Below are positions 1 through 9,101 of a stretch of 64,000 nt of DNA, one piece after another (the first letter of the stretch is position 1; each line of letters opens with the position of its first letter). The stretch covers positions 476,087-540,086 of the forward strand of contig NZ_LYPC01000022.1 in assembly GCF_001700435.1 (NCBI RefSeq), read 5' to 3'. The notes beneath the pieces are model-generated. The model did not search any database. It was not told the DNA's origin and saw only the letters and a list, made by a program, of their open reading frames with translations. Made by a program: the position numbers and the translations under genes. Source of the DNA: Paenibacillus pectinilyticus. GTDB taxonomy: Bacteria; Bacillota; Bacilli; Paenibacillales; NBRC-103111.

Positions 1-414
1 AATGATGGAATAATCCGCAGAAACAGCAATCGGAACACCGATACTATGACCTCCTCCTAATACTAACGCAATCGTTGGTTTGGATAAAGTTGCAACCATT
101 TCTGCAATAGCAAGACCCGCTTCAACATCACCACCAACCGTGTTCAAAATAATCATGACACCTTCAATTTTAGAGTTCTGCTCCGCCGCCACAAGCTGTG
201 GAATGAGGTGTTCATATTTGGTTGTTTTATTCTGAGGAGGTAGAACAATATGACCTTCTATCTGGCCGATAATCGTGAGACAGAAAATATTGGACTCACC
301 CGAAACCGTATTTGTTTGCCCTAATTGCTGAATATTTTCGAGAACGGCATTCTTCTTGCTTTCTTCCGCTCCTGCTTCCTGTTCTTGTTCTTTCGTGCCT
401 GGTTCAGCTGCCAC
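1..414 (-). CDS. tepA: TepA, ClpP-like serine protease (N-terminal 138 aa; runs off left edge)
   Basis: ClpP/crotonase-fold protease of the TepA (YmfB) family, which in B. subtilis is linked to degradation of small acid-soluble proteins during spore outgrowth. The reading frame is open to position 1. Visible landmarks are a hydrophilic Glu/Lys-rich N-terminus, then [12 protein letters not shown], then [11 protein letters not shown], and GGGHSIG, which carries the expected nucleophile Ser. The start is GTG at 414, with AAGGGG seven bases upstream; no ATG fits. The 3' neighbour lies outside the window. A terminator separates it from the upstream RNase J gene, so it is probably transcribed alone. 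Family identity is confident; the substrate is inferred from the family. Confidence 0.9.
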   Translation of the reverse strand, partial: MAAEPGTKEQEQEAGAEESKKNAVLENIQQLGQTNTVSGESNIFCLTIIGQIEGHIVLPPQNKTTKYEHLIPQLVAAEQNSKIEGVMIILNTVGGDVEAGLAIAEMVATLSKPTIALVLGGGHSIGVPIAVSADYSII

Positions 415-468
415 TAAGAAATCCCCTTTCGAATGTTGCTGCAAGATCAAGCTGTTCAATATCTCCCA

Positions 469-499
469 TAGTATGAATAAACTTGTATCCTTTCATGCA
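469..499 (-). promoter_or_regulatory. Candidate forespore (sigma-G-like) promoter of tepA
   Basis: On the minus strand, CATACTA (469-475) matches the sigma-G -10 consensus. It follows a weak -35, TGCATG (494-499), with an 18-bp spacer. The start point would fall about 45-50 bases before the tepA GTG. Forespore expression would fit TepA's role in spores, but the -35 is poor. Confidence 0.3.
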
Positions 500-510
500 T
501 TATTCGATCA

Positions 511-550
511 AGACAACAAGAAAAAGCTCCCTCCGATTGGAGAGAGCTTT
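511..550 (-). terminator. Rho-independent terminator after the RNase J gene
   Basis: On the minus strand a 12-bp stem (one G-U pair) with loop AATC is followed by TTTTTCTTGTT. It lies 37 bases past the RNase J stop codon. Confidence 0.85.
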
Positions 551-586
551 ACTATTTGCATAGGCTCAAGTGACTTGTTCGAGTAC

Positions 587-2263
587 CTAAACTTCCATAA
601 TGATAGGAAGAATCATTGGTCTTCTTCTGGTTTGTTCATATAAAAAGCGTCCGAGAACATCTTTCACATTTGTTTTTAAAGATGCCCATTCATTTACATT
701 TTCATTCATAAGTTTAGTTAACGTATTAGTTACAATACGGTTGGCTTCTTCAAGAAGTCCTTCGGATTCACGAACATAAACAAATCCGCGTGAAATAATA
801 TCGGGTCCGGACAAAATTTTGCCATCTTGTTTACTTAGCGTAACCACGACAACTAGAATTCCATCTTGCGACAGCAATTTACGATCACGCAATACAATAT
901 TGCCTACATCCCCAACACCTAGTCCATCAATCAGGATGTTGCCGCTTTGAACTTTCGATCCTTTGCGTGCAGCACCATTTTGAATTTCAACCGTGTCACC
1001 AATATCGCACATAAAAATATCTTCTTTAGGAATGCCGACAGACTCGGCAAGAATGGCATGTTGACGCAGCATGCGATATTCGCCATGAATTGGAATAAAA
1101 TATTTAGGCTTCATCAGGTTAAGCATAAGCTTCAATTCTTCCTGACTACCATGTCCTGAAACGTGAACGCCAGTCACAGAACCTGGTCCGTAGATCACGT
1201 TAGCGCCAATTCGGAACAATTCATCGACTGTTCTGCCTACGTAACGTTCATTTCCTGGAATTGGAGTTGCCGCAATAATGACTGTATCACCCGGTAAAAT
1301 ATCAATTTTACGATGAGTTGAACGCGCCATTCTCGTAAGAGCTGACATCGGTTCGCCTTGACTACCTGTGGAAAGGATTACAACACGGTCGGCTGCAAGT
1401 TTATTAACTTCCTCTGGCTCAATCAACATGCCGTCTGGAATATGCAGGTACCCTAACTCGCTTGCAATCGAAACCACATTTACCATGCTGCGTCCGATAA
1501 CGGTTACTTTACGATTCGTTGCTGCAGCTGCATCAAACACCTGTTGAACCCGGTGGATATTGGATGCAAATGTCGCAATGACAACTCTTTGTTTCGCTTT
1601 ACGGAAAACTTCTTCAATCTCAATACCTACACCACGCTCAGAGCCTGTGTAGCCAGGACGTTCAGCATTCGTACTGTCTGAAAGCAAGGCAAGAACGCCT
1701 TTCTTTCCGATCTCAGCCATACGATGCAAGTCAGCGTATTGTTCATTAACTGGTGTTTGGTCGAACTTAAAGTCACCGGTATGAACAACAACACCTTCTG
1801 GTGTATCAAGAGCGACTCCCACAGAATCTGGGATACTGTGATTCGTTTTGAAGAATGTTGCTGTAAGAACGCCCAAAGGAAGAACGGATTCCGAATTGAT
1901 AACAATTCGGTTCGTAGTGCCGAGCAGGTTTGCTTCCTTCAACTTAGCTTCGATAAGTCCCATCGTTAGCTTCGTAGCATAGAGGGGAACATTAAGGTGC
2001 TTCAGCACGTAAGGTAAGCCACCGATGTGATCCTCATGGCCGTGGGTGATGATAATGCCGCGTACTTTATCCCGATTCTCCGTTAAGTACCCAATATCGG
2101 GGATGACAATGTCAATTCCGAGCATGTCCTCCTCTGGAAATTTCAAACCACTGTCAATGACAATAATATCGTTTGCATACTGAACGCAATACATATTTTT
2201 TCCGATTTCGCCCACGCCGCCAAGAGCGAAGATCAAAAGTTTATCAATATTTTTTTTGGACAA
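587..2263 (-). CDS. rnj: Ribonuclease J (rnjB-locus copy)
   Basis: Metallo-beta-lactamase/beta-CASP ribonuclease with 5'-3' exonuclease and endonuclease activity in mRNA decay and RNA maturation. The metal-binding motif HGHEDHIGG is at residues 74-82, and the C-terminus ends in the conserved RRRPMILPIIMEV. The start is TTG at 2263, preceded by AAGGAGG; translation from farther upstream would add 22 residues with no family similarity. The resulting 558 aa match the family length. It sits between dapA and tepA, the rnjB (J2) position in B. subtilis, yet the complete HxHxDH motif is the pattern of the catalytically strong J1 type. Calling it J2 therefore rests on synteny only. Confidence 0.95.
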   Translation of the reverse strand: MSKKNIDKLLIFALGGVGEIGKNMYCVQYANDIIVIDSGLKFPEEDMLGIDIVIPDIGYLTENRDKVRGIIITHGHEDHIGGLPYVLKHLNVPLYATKLTMGLIEAKLKEANLLGTTNRIVINSESVLPLGVLTATFFKTNHSIPDSVGVALDTPEGVVVHTGDFKFDQTPVNEQYADLHRMAEIGKKGVLALLSDSTNAERPGYTGSERGVGIEIEEVFRKAKQRVVIATFASNIHRVQQVFDAAAATNRKVTVIGRSMVNVVSIASELGYLHIPDGMLIEPEEVNKLAADRVVILSTGSQGEPMSALTRMARSTHRKIDILPGDTVIIAATPIPGNERYVGRTVDELFRIGANVIYGPGSVTGVHVSGHGSQEELKLMLNLMKPKYFIPIHGEYRMLRQHAILAESVGIPKEDIFMCDIGDTVEIQNGAARKGSKVQSGNILIDGLGVGDVGNIVLRDRKLLSQDGILVVVVTLSKQDGKILSGPDIISRGFVYVRESEGLLEEANRIVTNTLTKLMNENVNEWASLKTNVKDVLGRFLYEQTRRRPMILPIIMEV

Positions 2264-2331
2264 GAATATACCTCCTTCATAGATTGGACGACGAATTTTA
2301 AATGAAAAAACCGAACTAGTCACTTGCAACC

Positions 2332-2361
2332 ATTATACATGAAAAAAAACAGCAAATACAA
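2332..2361 (-). promoter_or_regulatory. Sigma-A promoter of the RNase J gene
   Basis: On the minus strand, TTGTAT (2356-2361), an 18-bp spacer and a perfect TATAAT (2332-2337). The predicted start lies about 60 bases before the TTG start codon and just past the dapA terminator. Confidence 0.6.
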
Positions 2362-2389
2362 GTTAATACTGAATACGTTTAGATTTCCC

Positions 2390-2423
2390 AAAAAAAGAAA
2401 ACCGATGCCGGAAGCACCGATTC
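2390..2423 (-). terminator. Terminator after dapA, end of the dpa-asd-dapG-dapA operon
   Basis: On the minus strand the 9-bp stem AATCGGTGC/GCATCGGTT (two G-U pairs) with loop TTCCG is followed by TTCTTTTTTT. It starts 12 bases after the dapA stop codon. Confidence 0.85.
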
Positions 2424-2434
2424 ATTAGGCAGGA

Positions 2435-3298
2435 TCATACAAAAAGTGATTGAATGAATTGACCTTCTTGCTCGGATACAGGAACTAACGGAAGTCGAAC
2501 GCCACCTGTTTCAATACCTTTAAGTGCTAGAGCATACTTAATAGGTGCTGGGCTCGGTGCACAAAAGATACCTGTGAACACAGGATGAAGCTTACGATGA
2601 AGCTCCGCAGCTTGCTGAATGTTGCCTTCTAAGTAATACTTTATCATAGATTGCATTTCTTTTCCAATCACATGACTAGCAACGCTGACAATACCTTGGC
2701 ACCCAATCGCTAATGCAGGTAAAGTGCTGCTGTCATCTCCACTATAAACGAGGAAATTTGGAGCAGCATGCGTAAGAATACGAGTCATTTGATCCGTGTT
2801 CGAGCAATCTTTGGTTGCTACGATATTCGGAATTTGGGAAAGACGAATTGTCGTGTCCGCATCCAAATTGACGCCAGTACGCCCAGGAACATTATAAAGC
2901 ATGACAGGCGCTTCAACAGCCTCAGCAATCGCTTTAAAGTGCTGGTACAGCCCTTCTTGCGACGGACGATTGTAATAGGGTGCAACTAGAAGTAAAGCAT
3001 CAACACCAAGTTGCTCAACTTTACGTGAGAAAGCAATCGTATGTGCCGTATCGTTACTTCCTGTCCCTGCAATAATTTTGCAACGACCAGCCGCAACACG
3101 AACCGAAAGATCAATAAGCTTTAGCTTCTCTTCTTCCGAAAGTGTCGGTGACTCCCCAGTCGTCCCACAAATCACAAGGCTATCTGAATGTTGTTCTTCA
3201 ATTAAATAATTAATAAGCGGTTCTACTTGCTCCCACTTGACTTGCAATTGCTCGTCAAACGGAGTAACCATTGCTGTGACTACTCTCCCAAAACTCAC
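2435..3298 (-). CDS. dapA: 4-hydroxy-tetrahydrodipicolinate synthase DapA
   Basis: Condenses pyruvate with aspartate semialdehyde, the first committed step toward dipicolinate, meso-DAP and lysine. It is a 287-aa TIM-barrel class I aldolase. The Schiff-base Lys is in IVATKDCS (about residue 162), the catalytic Tyr in LYNVPGRTG (about 134), and GTTGES near residue 45 contributes the conserved Thr pair. The GTG start has AAGGAGG upstream. It is the last gene of the operon with dapG, asd and the dipicolinate synthase genes, so its product can feed spore-core dipicolinate directly. Confidence 0.97.
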   Translation of the reverse strand: MSFGRVVTAMVTPFDEQLQVKWEQVEPLINYLIEEQHSDSLVICGTTGESPTLSEEEKLKLIDLSVRVAAGRCKIIAGTGSNDTAHTIAFSRKVEQLGVDALLLVAPYYNRPSQEGLYQHFKAIAEAVEAPVMLYNVPGRTGVNLDADTTIRLSQIPNIVATKDCSNTDQMTRILTHAAPNFLVYSGDDSSTLPALAIGCQGIVSVASHVIGKEMQSMIKYYLEGNIQQAAELHRKLHPVFTGIFCAPSPAPIKYALALKGIETGGVRLPLVPVSEQEGQFIQSLFV

Positions 3299-3324
3299 GG
3301 GTACGCCTCCTTACTTCTACCTAT

Positions 3325-4542
3325 TTATTTATATAAATTAAATTTTCGATGAAGGGCTCTAACGGATTTGATCATATCTACACCTTGAACGAGTACCCAG
3401 ATCGTCGTATTCGAATCCGCAGATTGTAAGATACGAATGTCTTCCACGGTCAAAGCTTCAACAATATGTGCCATAATACCAGGCACACCATTCATGCCTC
3501 CACCAATGACGGATACCTTCGCACAGCCGCTTGTAAACTTAGGCTCATAGCCTTGTGCCTTCAGTAAGTGAACTGCACGCTCTGCCTCATGATCGAATAC
3601 CGTATAAACGACACCTGATGGATTAACGTTAATAAAATCAACACTAATCTGATGTTGCGCCATTGTTTTGAATACGCGAAGTTGAAGATCAAATTCGCCA
3701 TCAACAGCTGCCACCTGGATCTGTGTAATGTTCGTGAAATGAGCAATCCCTGTAACAAATCGATCCTTAACATGGTTAATTTCCGAAGACACATTATCCG
3801 AAGCCGTTACCAGCGTCCCTTCGTCTTTGGTGAAGGTAGACCGTACACGGATCGGAATATTCGCTTGCATCGCAACTTCAACTGCACGCGGATGAATGAC
3901 CTTCGCGCCATTATGAGCCATGTTGCAAATCTCTGTAAAACTAACCCGTTGTAAAGGTTTCGCGTCTTCAACGATTCTTGGATCCGCTGTCAAAATGCCA
4001 TCGACATCCGTAAATATATCAACGATTTCTGCCTTAAGTGCAGCACCTAGCGCTGTTGCAGAAGTATCACTTCCGCCGCGGCCCAGTGTTGTTAATTCAT
4101 CTTGACTCGTTTTACCTTGAAAACCGGTCACAATGACAACCTGATCTTGCTCTAACAGTTCAAGAATGCGATTGGGCTTCATCGCGATAATCTGAGCATT
4201 GCCGTGATTTTCATTCGTAATCAGACCTGCTTGCCCACCTGTCAAAACCGTAGAACGAATACCTGTTTTGTTTAGCAGACTACACAAAAGCACCGCAGAT
4301 ATGAGTTCTCCGCAGCCCATTAACATATCGAGTTCCCGCGCAGGCAGTCCCTCCCCGTTCTTACGTACGAGGTCTAGGAGCGAGTCTGTCGCGTAGGGAT
4401 CTCCTTTTCGTCCCATCGCAGATACCACAACAACTAATTTGTAATGTTGAATTAGTGCATCTTGAATGTGTCCAATAACGTGATCTCTAGCTTGTGTGGT
4501 GGAAAGCGAAGTACCTCCAAATTTTTGGACAAGAATTCGCAT
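3325..4542 (-). CDS. dapG: Aspartate kinase I DapG
   Basis: Phosphorylates aspartate at the head of the aspartate-family pathway. The N-terminus has the amino-acid kinase motif KFGGTSL, GRGGSDTSA lies in the catalytic core, and tandem ACT domains fill the C-terminal third. The length of 405 aa is typical. By position between asd and dapA it corresponds to B. subtilis DapG, the DAP-regulated isozyme, not the lysine-sensitive LysC. The effector is inferred from synteny. The ATG start has GGGGGA upstream. Confidence 0.93.
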   Translation of the reverse strand: MRILVQKFGGTSLSTTQARDHVIGHIQDALIQHYKLVVVVSAMGRKGDPYATDSLLDLVRKNGEGLPARELDMLMGCGELISAVLLCSLLNKTGIRSTVLTGGQAGLITNENHGNAQIIAMKPNRILELLEQDQVVIVTGFQGKTSQDELTTLGRGGSDTSATALGAALKAEIVDIFTDVDGILTADPRIVEDAKPLQRVSFTEICNMAHNGAKVIHPRAVEVAMQANIPIRVRSTFTKDEGTLVTASDNVSSEINHVKDRFVTGIAHFTNITQIQVAAVDGEFDLQLRVFKTMAQHQISVDFINVNPSGVVYTVFDHEAERAVHLLKAQGYEPKFTSGCAKVSVIGGGMNGVPGIMAHIVEALTVEDIRILQSADSNTTIWVLVQGVDMIKSVRALHRKFNLYK

Positions 4543-4584
4543 GAGTTTCCCCCATTTTCACTGCTATCGTTAAGCAGTAACTGA

Positions 4585-5622
4585 TTATTGCTCTATAGCA
4601 ATATATTCAGCAATTTGTACGGCATTCCATGCCGCACCTTTCAACAAGTTATCCGAAACAATCCACATATTAAGTGCTTTTGGATTGCTTAAATCGCGGC
4701 GTACACGGCCTACAAATGTTTCCAGCTTACCTGCTGCATCTGTTGCAAGCGGATACTGCTGCTCAGAAGGATTGTCAACCAACACAATTCCTGGTGCATT
4801 TGCAAGCAATGTTTTCACTTCTTCAACATCGAAGTCTTCTTTTAATTCCACATACACGGATTCCGAATGTCCGTAAACGACAGGAATACGAACACATGTT
4901 GCTGTAACTTCAATGGATTCATCACCCATGATTTTCTTCGTTTCAAGAATCATTTTCATTTCTTCATTCGTAAATCCATTATCAAGAAATTTATCAATCT
5001 GCGGAATCGCATTAAAAGCAATTTGGTGCTTCACGGGTAAAGAACCGACTGGTAAAATATCCGGATTGGCATCGTTACCTTCTAATACTTCTTTGGATTG
5101 TCTAAGCATTTCGTTAATCGCTTTGGCTCCCGCTCCGGAAACAGCCTGATACGTAGATACGATGATACGGGAAATCCCATAACGGTCGTAAAGCGGCTTA
5201 AGCGCTGCTACCATTTGGATCGTGGAACAATTCGGGTTCGCGATAATCCCTTTATGTTCATTGATTTTGTCAACATTAACTTCGGGTACAACGAGTGGAG
5301 TTTCAGGATCCATCCGATAAGCACTTGTGTTATCAATACATATCGCTCCTGCTTTTACCGCATGCGGTGCTAATGCTTTTGTCACATCGCCTCCCGCACT
5401 AAATAAAGCGATATCCACATCATGAAAGCTGTCTGGAGTCGCTTCTTGCACAACAACTTCTTCGCCTCTGAAACGAAGCTTTACACCCGCTGAACGAGCT
5501 GATGAAAGTAACTTTAATTCCTTGATGGGGAAATTCCGTTGATCTAATAGACGGATAATTTGTTCACCTACTGCGCCTGTAGCTCCTACTACTGCAACGT
5601 TGAATAGCTTCTGGTTCGACAT
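4585..5622 (-). CDS. asd: Aspartate-semialdehyde dehydrogenase
   Basis: NADPH-dependent reduction of aspartyl phosphate to the semialdehyde. Residues 5-15 hold the Rossmann motif VAVVGATGAVG, and the active-site Cys is in NPNCSTIQ (about residue 130). The start is ATG at 5622 (MSNQKLFNV); a TTG seven codons upstream overlaps the AAGGGGAG ribosome-binding site and is rejected. The 345 aa match Gram-positive Asd. It lies between dpaB and dapG in the dipicolinate/lysine operon. Confidence 0.95.
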   Translation of the reverse strand: MSNQKLFNVAVVGATGAVGEQIIRLLDQRNFPIKELKLLSSARSAGVKLRFRGEEVVVQEATPDSFHDVDIALFSAGGDVTKALAPHAVKAGAICIDNTSAYRMDPETPLVVPEVNVDKINEHKGIIANPNCSTIQMVAALKPLYDRYGISRIIVSTYQAVSGAGAKAINEMLRQSKEVLEGNDANPDILPVGSLPVKHQIAFNAIPQIDKFLDNGFTNEEMKMILETKKIMGDESIEVTATCVRIPVVYGHSESVYVELKEDFDVEEVKTLLANAPGIVLVDNPSEQQYPLATDAAGKLETFVGRVRRDLSNPKALNMWIVSDNLLKGAAWNAVQIAEYIAIEQ

Positions 5623-5658
5623 GGGCTGGTCTCTCCCCTTCAAGATTATATCTATGAT

Positions 5659-6252
5659 TTAATATTGAAATCTCTCAATAATCATCGGTTGCAATTGTTT
5701 ACCTTCAAGCGCAGCTTCACAGGCTTCCATAATCAAGTCCATACGAGCCACCAACGAATTTGGCTTTGCTCCTGGAGCATCCTGACCATAGGGCACGAAA
5801 TAAATATTTTTGGTAATTAACAGTTTTGCGATATTCATAGCATTCAAGCCCAAACCATCATTCGTTGAAATCGCCAATACAAGCGGCCTCAAGTTTCTCA
5901 TTTGTGCTTTAGCGGCCATAAGAACTGGACTCTCCGTCAATGCATTTGCTAGTTTACTAGTCGTATTACCCGTACAAGGCGCAATAACCATCACATCCAA
6001 CAACTTGGATGGACCTAGGGGTTCAGCATCTACAATGCTAGAAATAATCTCATTTCCTGTAATATCCTTCAGCATTTGTTGCCAATCTGCCGACTTACCA
6101 AAACGCGTATCGGTTGTCATAACCGTATTTGAAACGATCGGTATGACCCTTGCTCCCGCGTCTACAAATCTTTTAATTTGAGGCATAACCTCTTCAAGTG
6201 TACAGTGTGATCCGGTTAATGCATAACCGACTGTTTTCCCTTGCCAATTCAT
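5659..6252 (-). CDS. spoVFB: Dipicolinate synthase subunit B (DpaB/SpoVFB)
   Basis: Flavoprotein-like subunit of the mother-cell enzyme that makes dipicolinic acid from the DapA product. The 197-aa protein shows a UbiX/Dfp-type fold with an N-terminal GYALTGSHC and the phosphate-binding-like VIAPCTGNTTSKLANALTES. Its ATG overlaps the spoVFA stop by 4 bp, so the two subunits are translationally coupled. Expression should be restricted to sporulation through the promoter upstream of spoVFA. Confidence 0.96.
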   Translation of the reverse strand: MNWQGKTVGYALTGSHCTLEEVMPQIKRFVDAGARVIPIVSNTVMTTDTRFGKSADWQQMLKDITGNEIISSIVDAEPLGPSKLLDVMVIAPCTGNTTSKLANALTESPVLMAAKAQMRNLRPLVLAISTNDGLGLNAMNIAKLLITKNIYFVPYGQDAPGAKPNSLVARMDLIMEACEAALEGKQLQPMIIERFQY

Positions 6253-7148
6253 TCCACATCGCTCCTGTCTATGAAGTCTACCTCGATCAGCTGACTCAAC
6301 GTGTTAGCCATAATTCGGCCAGCTGTTTTGGGGGCGACGATTCCAGGTAAGCCGGGCGCTAGCATCGCTTTAATGCCTCTTTTCTCGGCAAATCGAAAAT
6401 CCGTTCCGCCAGGTTTAGAAGCTAAATCGATAATAAGCGCGCGATGTGGGATATTGGTAATAACTTGCGCTGTGACTATCATAGTCGGAATTGTGTTAAA
6501 AAGCAAGTCAATATTCCCCACTTCCGGGTACAGATCCTTCGTATAAAAAGGCTGAAAACCCATCTCCCACGCCCTTGCGAAATGCTCCGGCTTCCTGACG
6601 CCAACCTTCACGGTTGCCCCTAATCCTTGCAATGTTTTGGCCATGGTAAAGCCAGTTCGACCAAAACCTAACACCATACAAACAGACCCATGAATGGTAA
6701 TATCGGTGTTCTGGATGGCCATCATCAGCGCACCCTCAGCAGTTGGAATGGAATTGTAAATAGCAATATCATCACGATCCAATAGTTCCACAACCTCGAT
6801 TCCGTGAGCCATTACAAGCTTCTTCAAATAATTCTTTGCCATGCCGGTATACACTTTGGCATGCTTAGGCAACGAAGATATGTGTTCATCAGTGAGAATC
6901 AATTCTTCACTCGAAAAAATGGATTCCACTTGTCCCGTATCATCCGTACCTACAACTGGTAAAATGAGTGCATCTACCTGTTGAAACAATGCCGGATCCA
7001 GCTTCACATTCGTAACGCCGTTAAACTGCCTGCCGAGATTGTCAAATCCGAGTAGTAACACGGTAGCATCTAGCTCAGTAAATTTCTGTATTACTTCAAG
7101 TTGCCGGGCGTCTCCCCCCATAATAGCAACCGAAATCCCAGTAAGCAT
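6249..7148 (-). CDS. spoVFA: Dipicolinate synthase subunit A (DpaA/SpoVFA)
   Basis: Dehydrogenase-like subunit of dipicolinate synthase, which supplies the dipicolinic acid stored with calcium in the spore core. It is 299 aa, with an N-terminal domain (GISVAIMGGDAR) and a Rossmann NAD(P)-binding domain with VLGFGRTG around residues 158-165. It is the first gene of the operon spoVFA-spoVFB-asd-dapG-dapA. A sigma-K-type promoter lies about 40 bases upstream, and the previous gene ends with a terminator. Confidence 0.96.
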   Translation of the reverse strand: MLTGISVAIMGGDARQLEVIQKFTELDATVLLLGFDNLGRQFNGVTNVKLDPALFQQVDALILPVVGTDDTGQVESIFSSEELILTDEHISSLPKHAKVYTGMAKNYLKKLVMAHGIEVVELLDRDDIAIYNSIPTAEGALMMAIQNTDITIHGSVCMVLGFGRTGFTMAKTLQGLGATVKVGVRKPEHFARAWEMGFQPFYTKDLYPEVGNIDLLFNTIPTMIVTAQVITNIPHRALIIDLASKPGGTDFRFAEKRGIKAMLAPGLPGIVAPKTAGRIMANTLSQLIEVDFIDRSDVE

Positions 7149-7186
7149 TCTTGCTTACACCCCTTCCTCGGTCCGTTTCGATACGT

Positions 7187-7215
7187 TATAGTATGCGTAC
7201 GCCTAAGGATGGGTG
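7187..7215 (-). promoter_or_regulatory. Sigma-K promoter of the spoVFA operon
   Basis: On the minus strand, -35 CACC (7212-7215), a 16-bp spacer and -10 CATACTATA (7187-7195). These match the sigma-K consensus (AC core, 16-17 bp, CATAnnnTA) at every defined base. The predicted start is about 30-35 bases before the spoVFA ATG. Late mother-cell control of spoVF by sigma-K is established in B. subtilis. Confidence 0.75.
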
Positions 7216-7239
7216 ACTTCCGTCTTTGCGTCCCCAGAA

Positions 7240-7279
7240 ACAAGAAAAAACCTCTTCCTTAGAGCTTAGAAGAGGTTTT
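7240..7279 (-). terminator. Terminator after dut
   Basis: On the minus strand a perfect 10-bp stem AAACCTCTTC/GAAGAGGTTT with an 11-base loop is followed by TTTCTTGTTT. It ends the ylxY-mlpA-dut unit and insulates the sigma-K promoter behind it. Confidence 0.88.
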
Positions 7280-7293
7280 ACTTTCTTATTAAA

Positions 7294-7749
7294 TTAACGT
7301 CCTGTATGGCCGAAACCGCCAGCTCCACGTACAGTTTCGGTCAATTCATTGACAACATTCAATTGAATTTGCGGCACACGTTGGAATACCATCTGCGCAA
7401 TACGCTCGTTCCGCTCAATAACAAAGGGCTCCTGCCCAAGATTAATGAGTAATACTTTTACCTCGCCGCGGTAATCCGCATCGATAGTTCCCGGGGAATT
7501 AAGCGTTGTGATACCGTGCTTATAAGCCAACCCGCTTCTTGGGCGAATCTGTGCTTCTAACTCTGGCGGCATACTAAGTGCAAACCCTGTAGGGATCAGC
7601 CGACGCTCGCCTGGTTGAAGGATAACTTGTTCATCTACTGCAGCATGTAAATCATACCCGCTTGCAGCAGCGGACATCTTCTGAGGAAGGAGGACATCCT
7701 TCTGACCTTCCATTCGTTTAATCTGGACCTCGTAATCAAAGGGAGACAA
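7294..7749 (-). CDS. dut: Deoxyuridine 5'-triphosphate nucleotidohydrolase
   Basis: Hydrolyses dUTP to dUMP and pyrophosphate, keeping uracil out of DNA and supplying dUMP. The 151-aa protein has the trimeric dUTPase motifs in order: GYDLHAA (1), PRSGLA (2), [11 protein letters not shown] (3), RIAQMVF (4) and the Gly-rich C-terminal [10 protein letters not shown] (5). The start is TTG at 7749 with AGGAGGGA upstream; it overlaps the mlpA 3' end by 14 bp, so it is probably translationally coupled. In B. subtilis no dUTPase lies here and ymxH occupies this interval. Confidence 0.95.
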   Translation of the reverse strand: MSPFDYEVQIKRMEGQKDVLLPQKMSAAASGYDLHAAVDEQVILQPGERRLIPTGFALSMPPELEAQIRPRSGLAYKHGITTLNSPGTIDADYRGEVKVLLINLGQEPFVIERNERIAQMVFQRVPQIQLNVVNELTETVRGAGGFGHTGR

Positions 7750-8992
7750 GCTGATCCCTCCTGAAGCCGTTAATCACATCATCCGAATTTCCGACCATTG
7801 ATAATGCAAACGGTGTGGCAAAGAGTGTTTTCGTCAGCTGACGAACATGCTCCATCTGAACGCTTTCAATGCGCTCAATCATTTCATCCAAACTATAATG
7901 CTTACCCGTCATCAATTCATTTTTCCCATAGCGGTTCATACGACTGCTTGTGCTTTCCAAACTGAGAATAAGACTGCCTTTCAGCTGCTCTTTCCCCTTC
8001 TGCAGTTCGTTATCTGTCATTCCATTAATCACAATATCATGAAGCAACTCCATGGTCACTTTGAGAACTTCTTCTGTTTGCTTCGGTGCTGTTCCTGTAT
8101 AAATCGTAAACATCCCGCTATCAATGTGAGAAGTGTGATACGAGTAAACCGAATAGGCTAAACCGCGCTTCTCACGAATCTCTTGGAATAGTCTAGAACT
8201 CATACCTCCACCAATGGCATTGTTCAGCAATACCATAGGATACAAATTTTCTTCTTGAAGCGATAAGCCGGGTAACGACAAGCAAATATGATTCTGTTCC
8301 GTTTTCTTCGCATGGAAAATCAATTCGCTCATGAAATCTGGTGCATCATAGCTCGTTTCTAACCCGGTCTGAGCAAACTCACCGAAATGCTTTTCGATAA
8401 GTGCTTTGACATGATCATCAATGTTTCCAGCGATGCTGAGCACTGTGTTTTCTGTGTTATAATTTTGCTTCATATAGGATCGCAGATCATCGGATTTCAT
8501 TTTGGACAAATTATCCTGCGTACCTAAAATTGTATATCCTAATGAATGCTTCCCGTATGAAGCCTTCGCCAACAAATCATGAACAAGATCATCAGGTGTA
8601 TCTTCGTACATCGAAATCTCTTCATAGATCACGTTCTTCTCTTTCTCCAGTTCACCTTCATCGAAGGTCGAATGGAAAAACATATCCGAAAGCACATCCA
8701 TGGCTAACGGCAAATGCTCATCCAACACTTTCGCATAGTAGCAGGTGTACTCTTTGGAGGTGAATGCATTCACATTTCCGCCAATGCCATCAAATATTTC
8801 TGCAATATCCTTTGCCGAATGACGTTCTGTTCCTTTGAACAACATATGCTCAATGAAATGTGAAATCCCGTTATCCGTTTGTGACTCATTACGCGAGCCT
8901 GTTTTCACCCAAATCCCGAAAGTGACCGATCGGAATGTAGGGATTTGTTCCATGACGACTCTTAAGCCATTATGTAAGCGATATTTGATCAC
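7736..8992 (-). CDS. mlpA: M16 family zinc peptidase MlpA (YmxG)
   Basis: Pitrilysin/mitochondrial-processing-peptidase-like metallopeptidase. The inverted zinc motif HFIEH is at residues 45-49 and a downstream Glu is in [13 protein letters not shown] second, non-catalytic M16 half follows. The chosen start is GTG at 8992, with AGGAGG seven bases upstream, giving [10 protein letters not shown]; the adjacent TTG (8995) is possible. Farther upstream the frame has no family similarity. At 418 aa it matches the about 410-aa family. It lies between ylxY and dut. The substrate is unknown. Confidence 0.93.
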   Translation of the reverse strand: MIKYRLHNGLRVVMEQIPTFRSVTFGIWVKTGSRNESQTDNGISHFIEHMLFKGTERHSAKDIAEIFDGIGGNVNAFTSKEYTCYYAKVLDEHLPLAMDVLSDMFFHSTFDEGELEKEKNVIYEEISMYEDTPDDLVHDLLAKASYGKHSLGYTILGTQDNLSKMKSDDLRSYMKQNYNTENTVLSIAGNIDDHVKALIEKHFGEFAQTGLETSYDAPDFMSELIFHAKKTEQNHICLSLPGLSLQEENLYPMVLLNNAIGGGMSSRLFQEIREKRGLAYSVYSYHTSHIDSGMFTIYTGTAPKQTEEVLKVTMELLHDIVINGMTDNELQKGKEQLKGSLILSLESTSSRMNRYGKNELMTGKHYSLDEMIERIESVQMEHVRQLTKTLFATPFALSMVGNSDDVINGFRRDQLVSL

Positions 8993-9101
8993 CAAGGTTC
9001 CTCCTCGAAATGTTACACCTATAAGTCCTATTCTCCCATTATACTTACTCAGTCTAACAAAAATGTGCCTGCGACTCAAATTCGCGGCATATAAGTAGAC
9101 A

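Noticed and set aside
2264-2329. 22-residue N-terminal extension of RNase J
   Set aside because: The TTG at 2263 has an ideal AAGGAGG upstream and gives the family N-terminus; the extension is unconserved.
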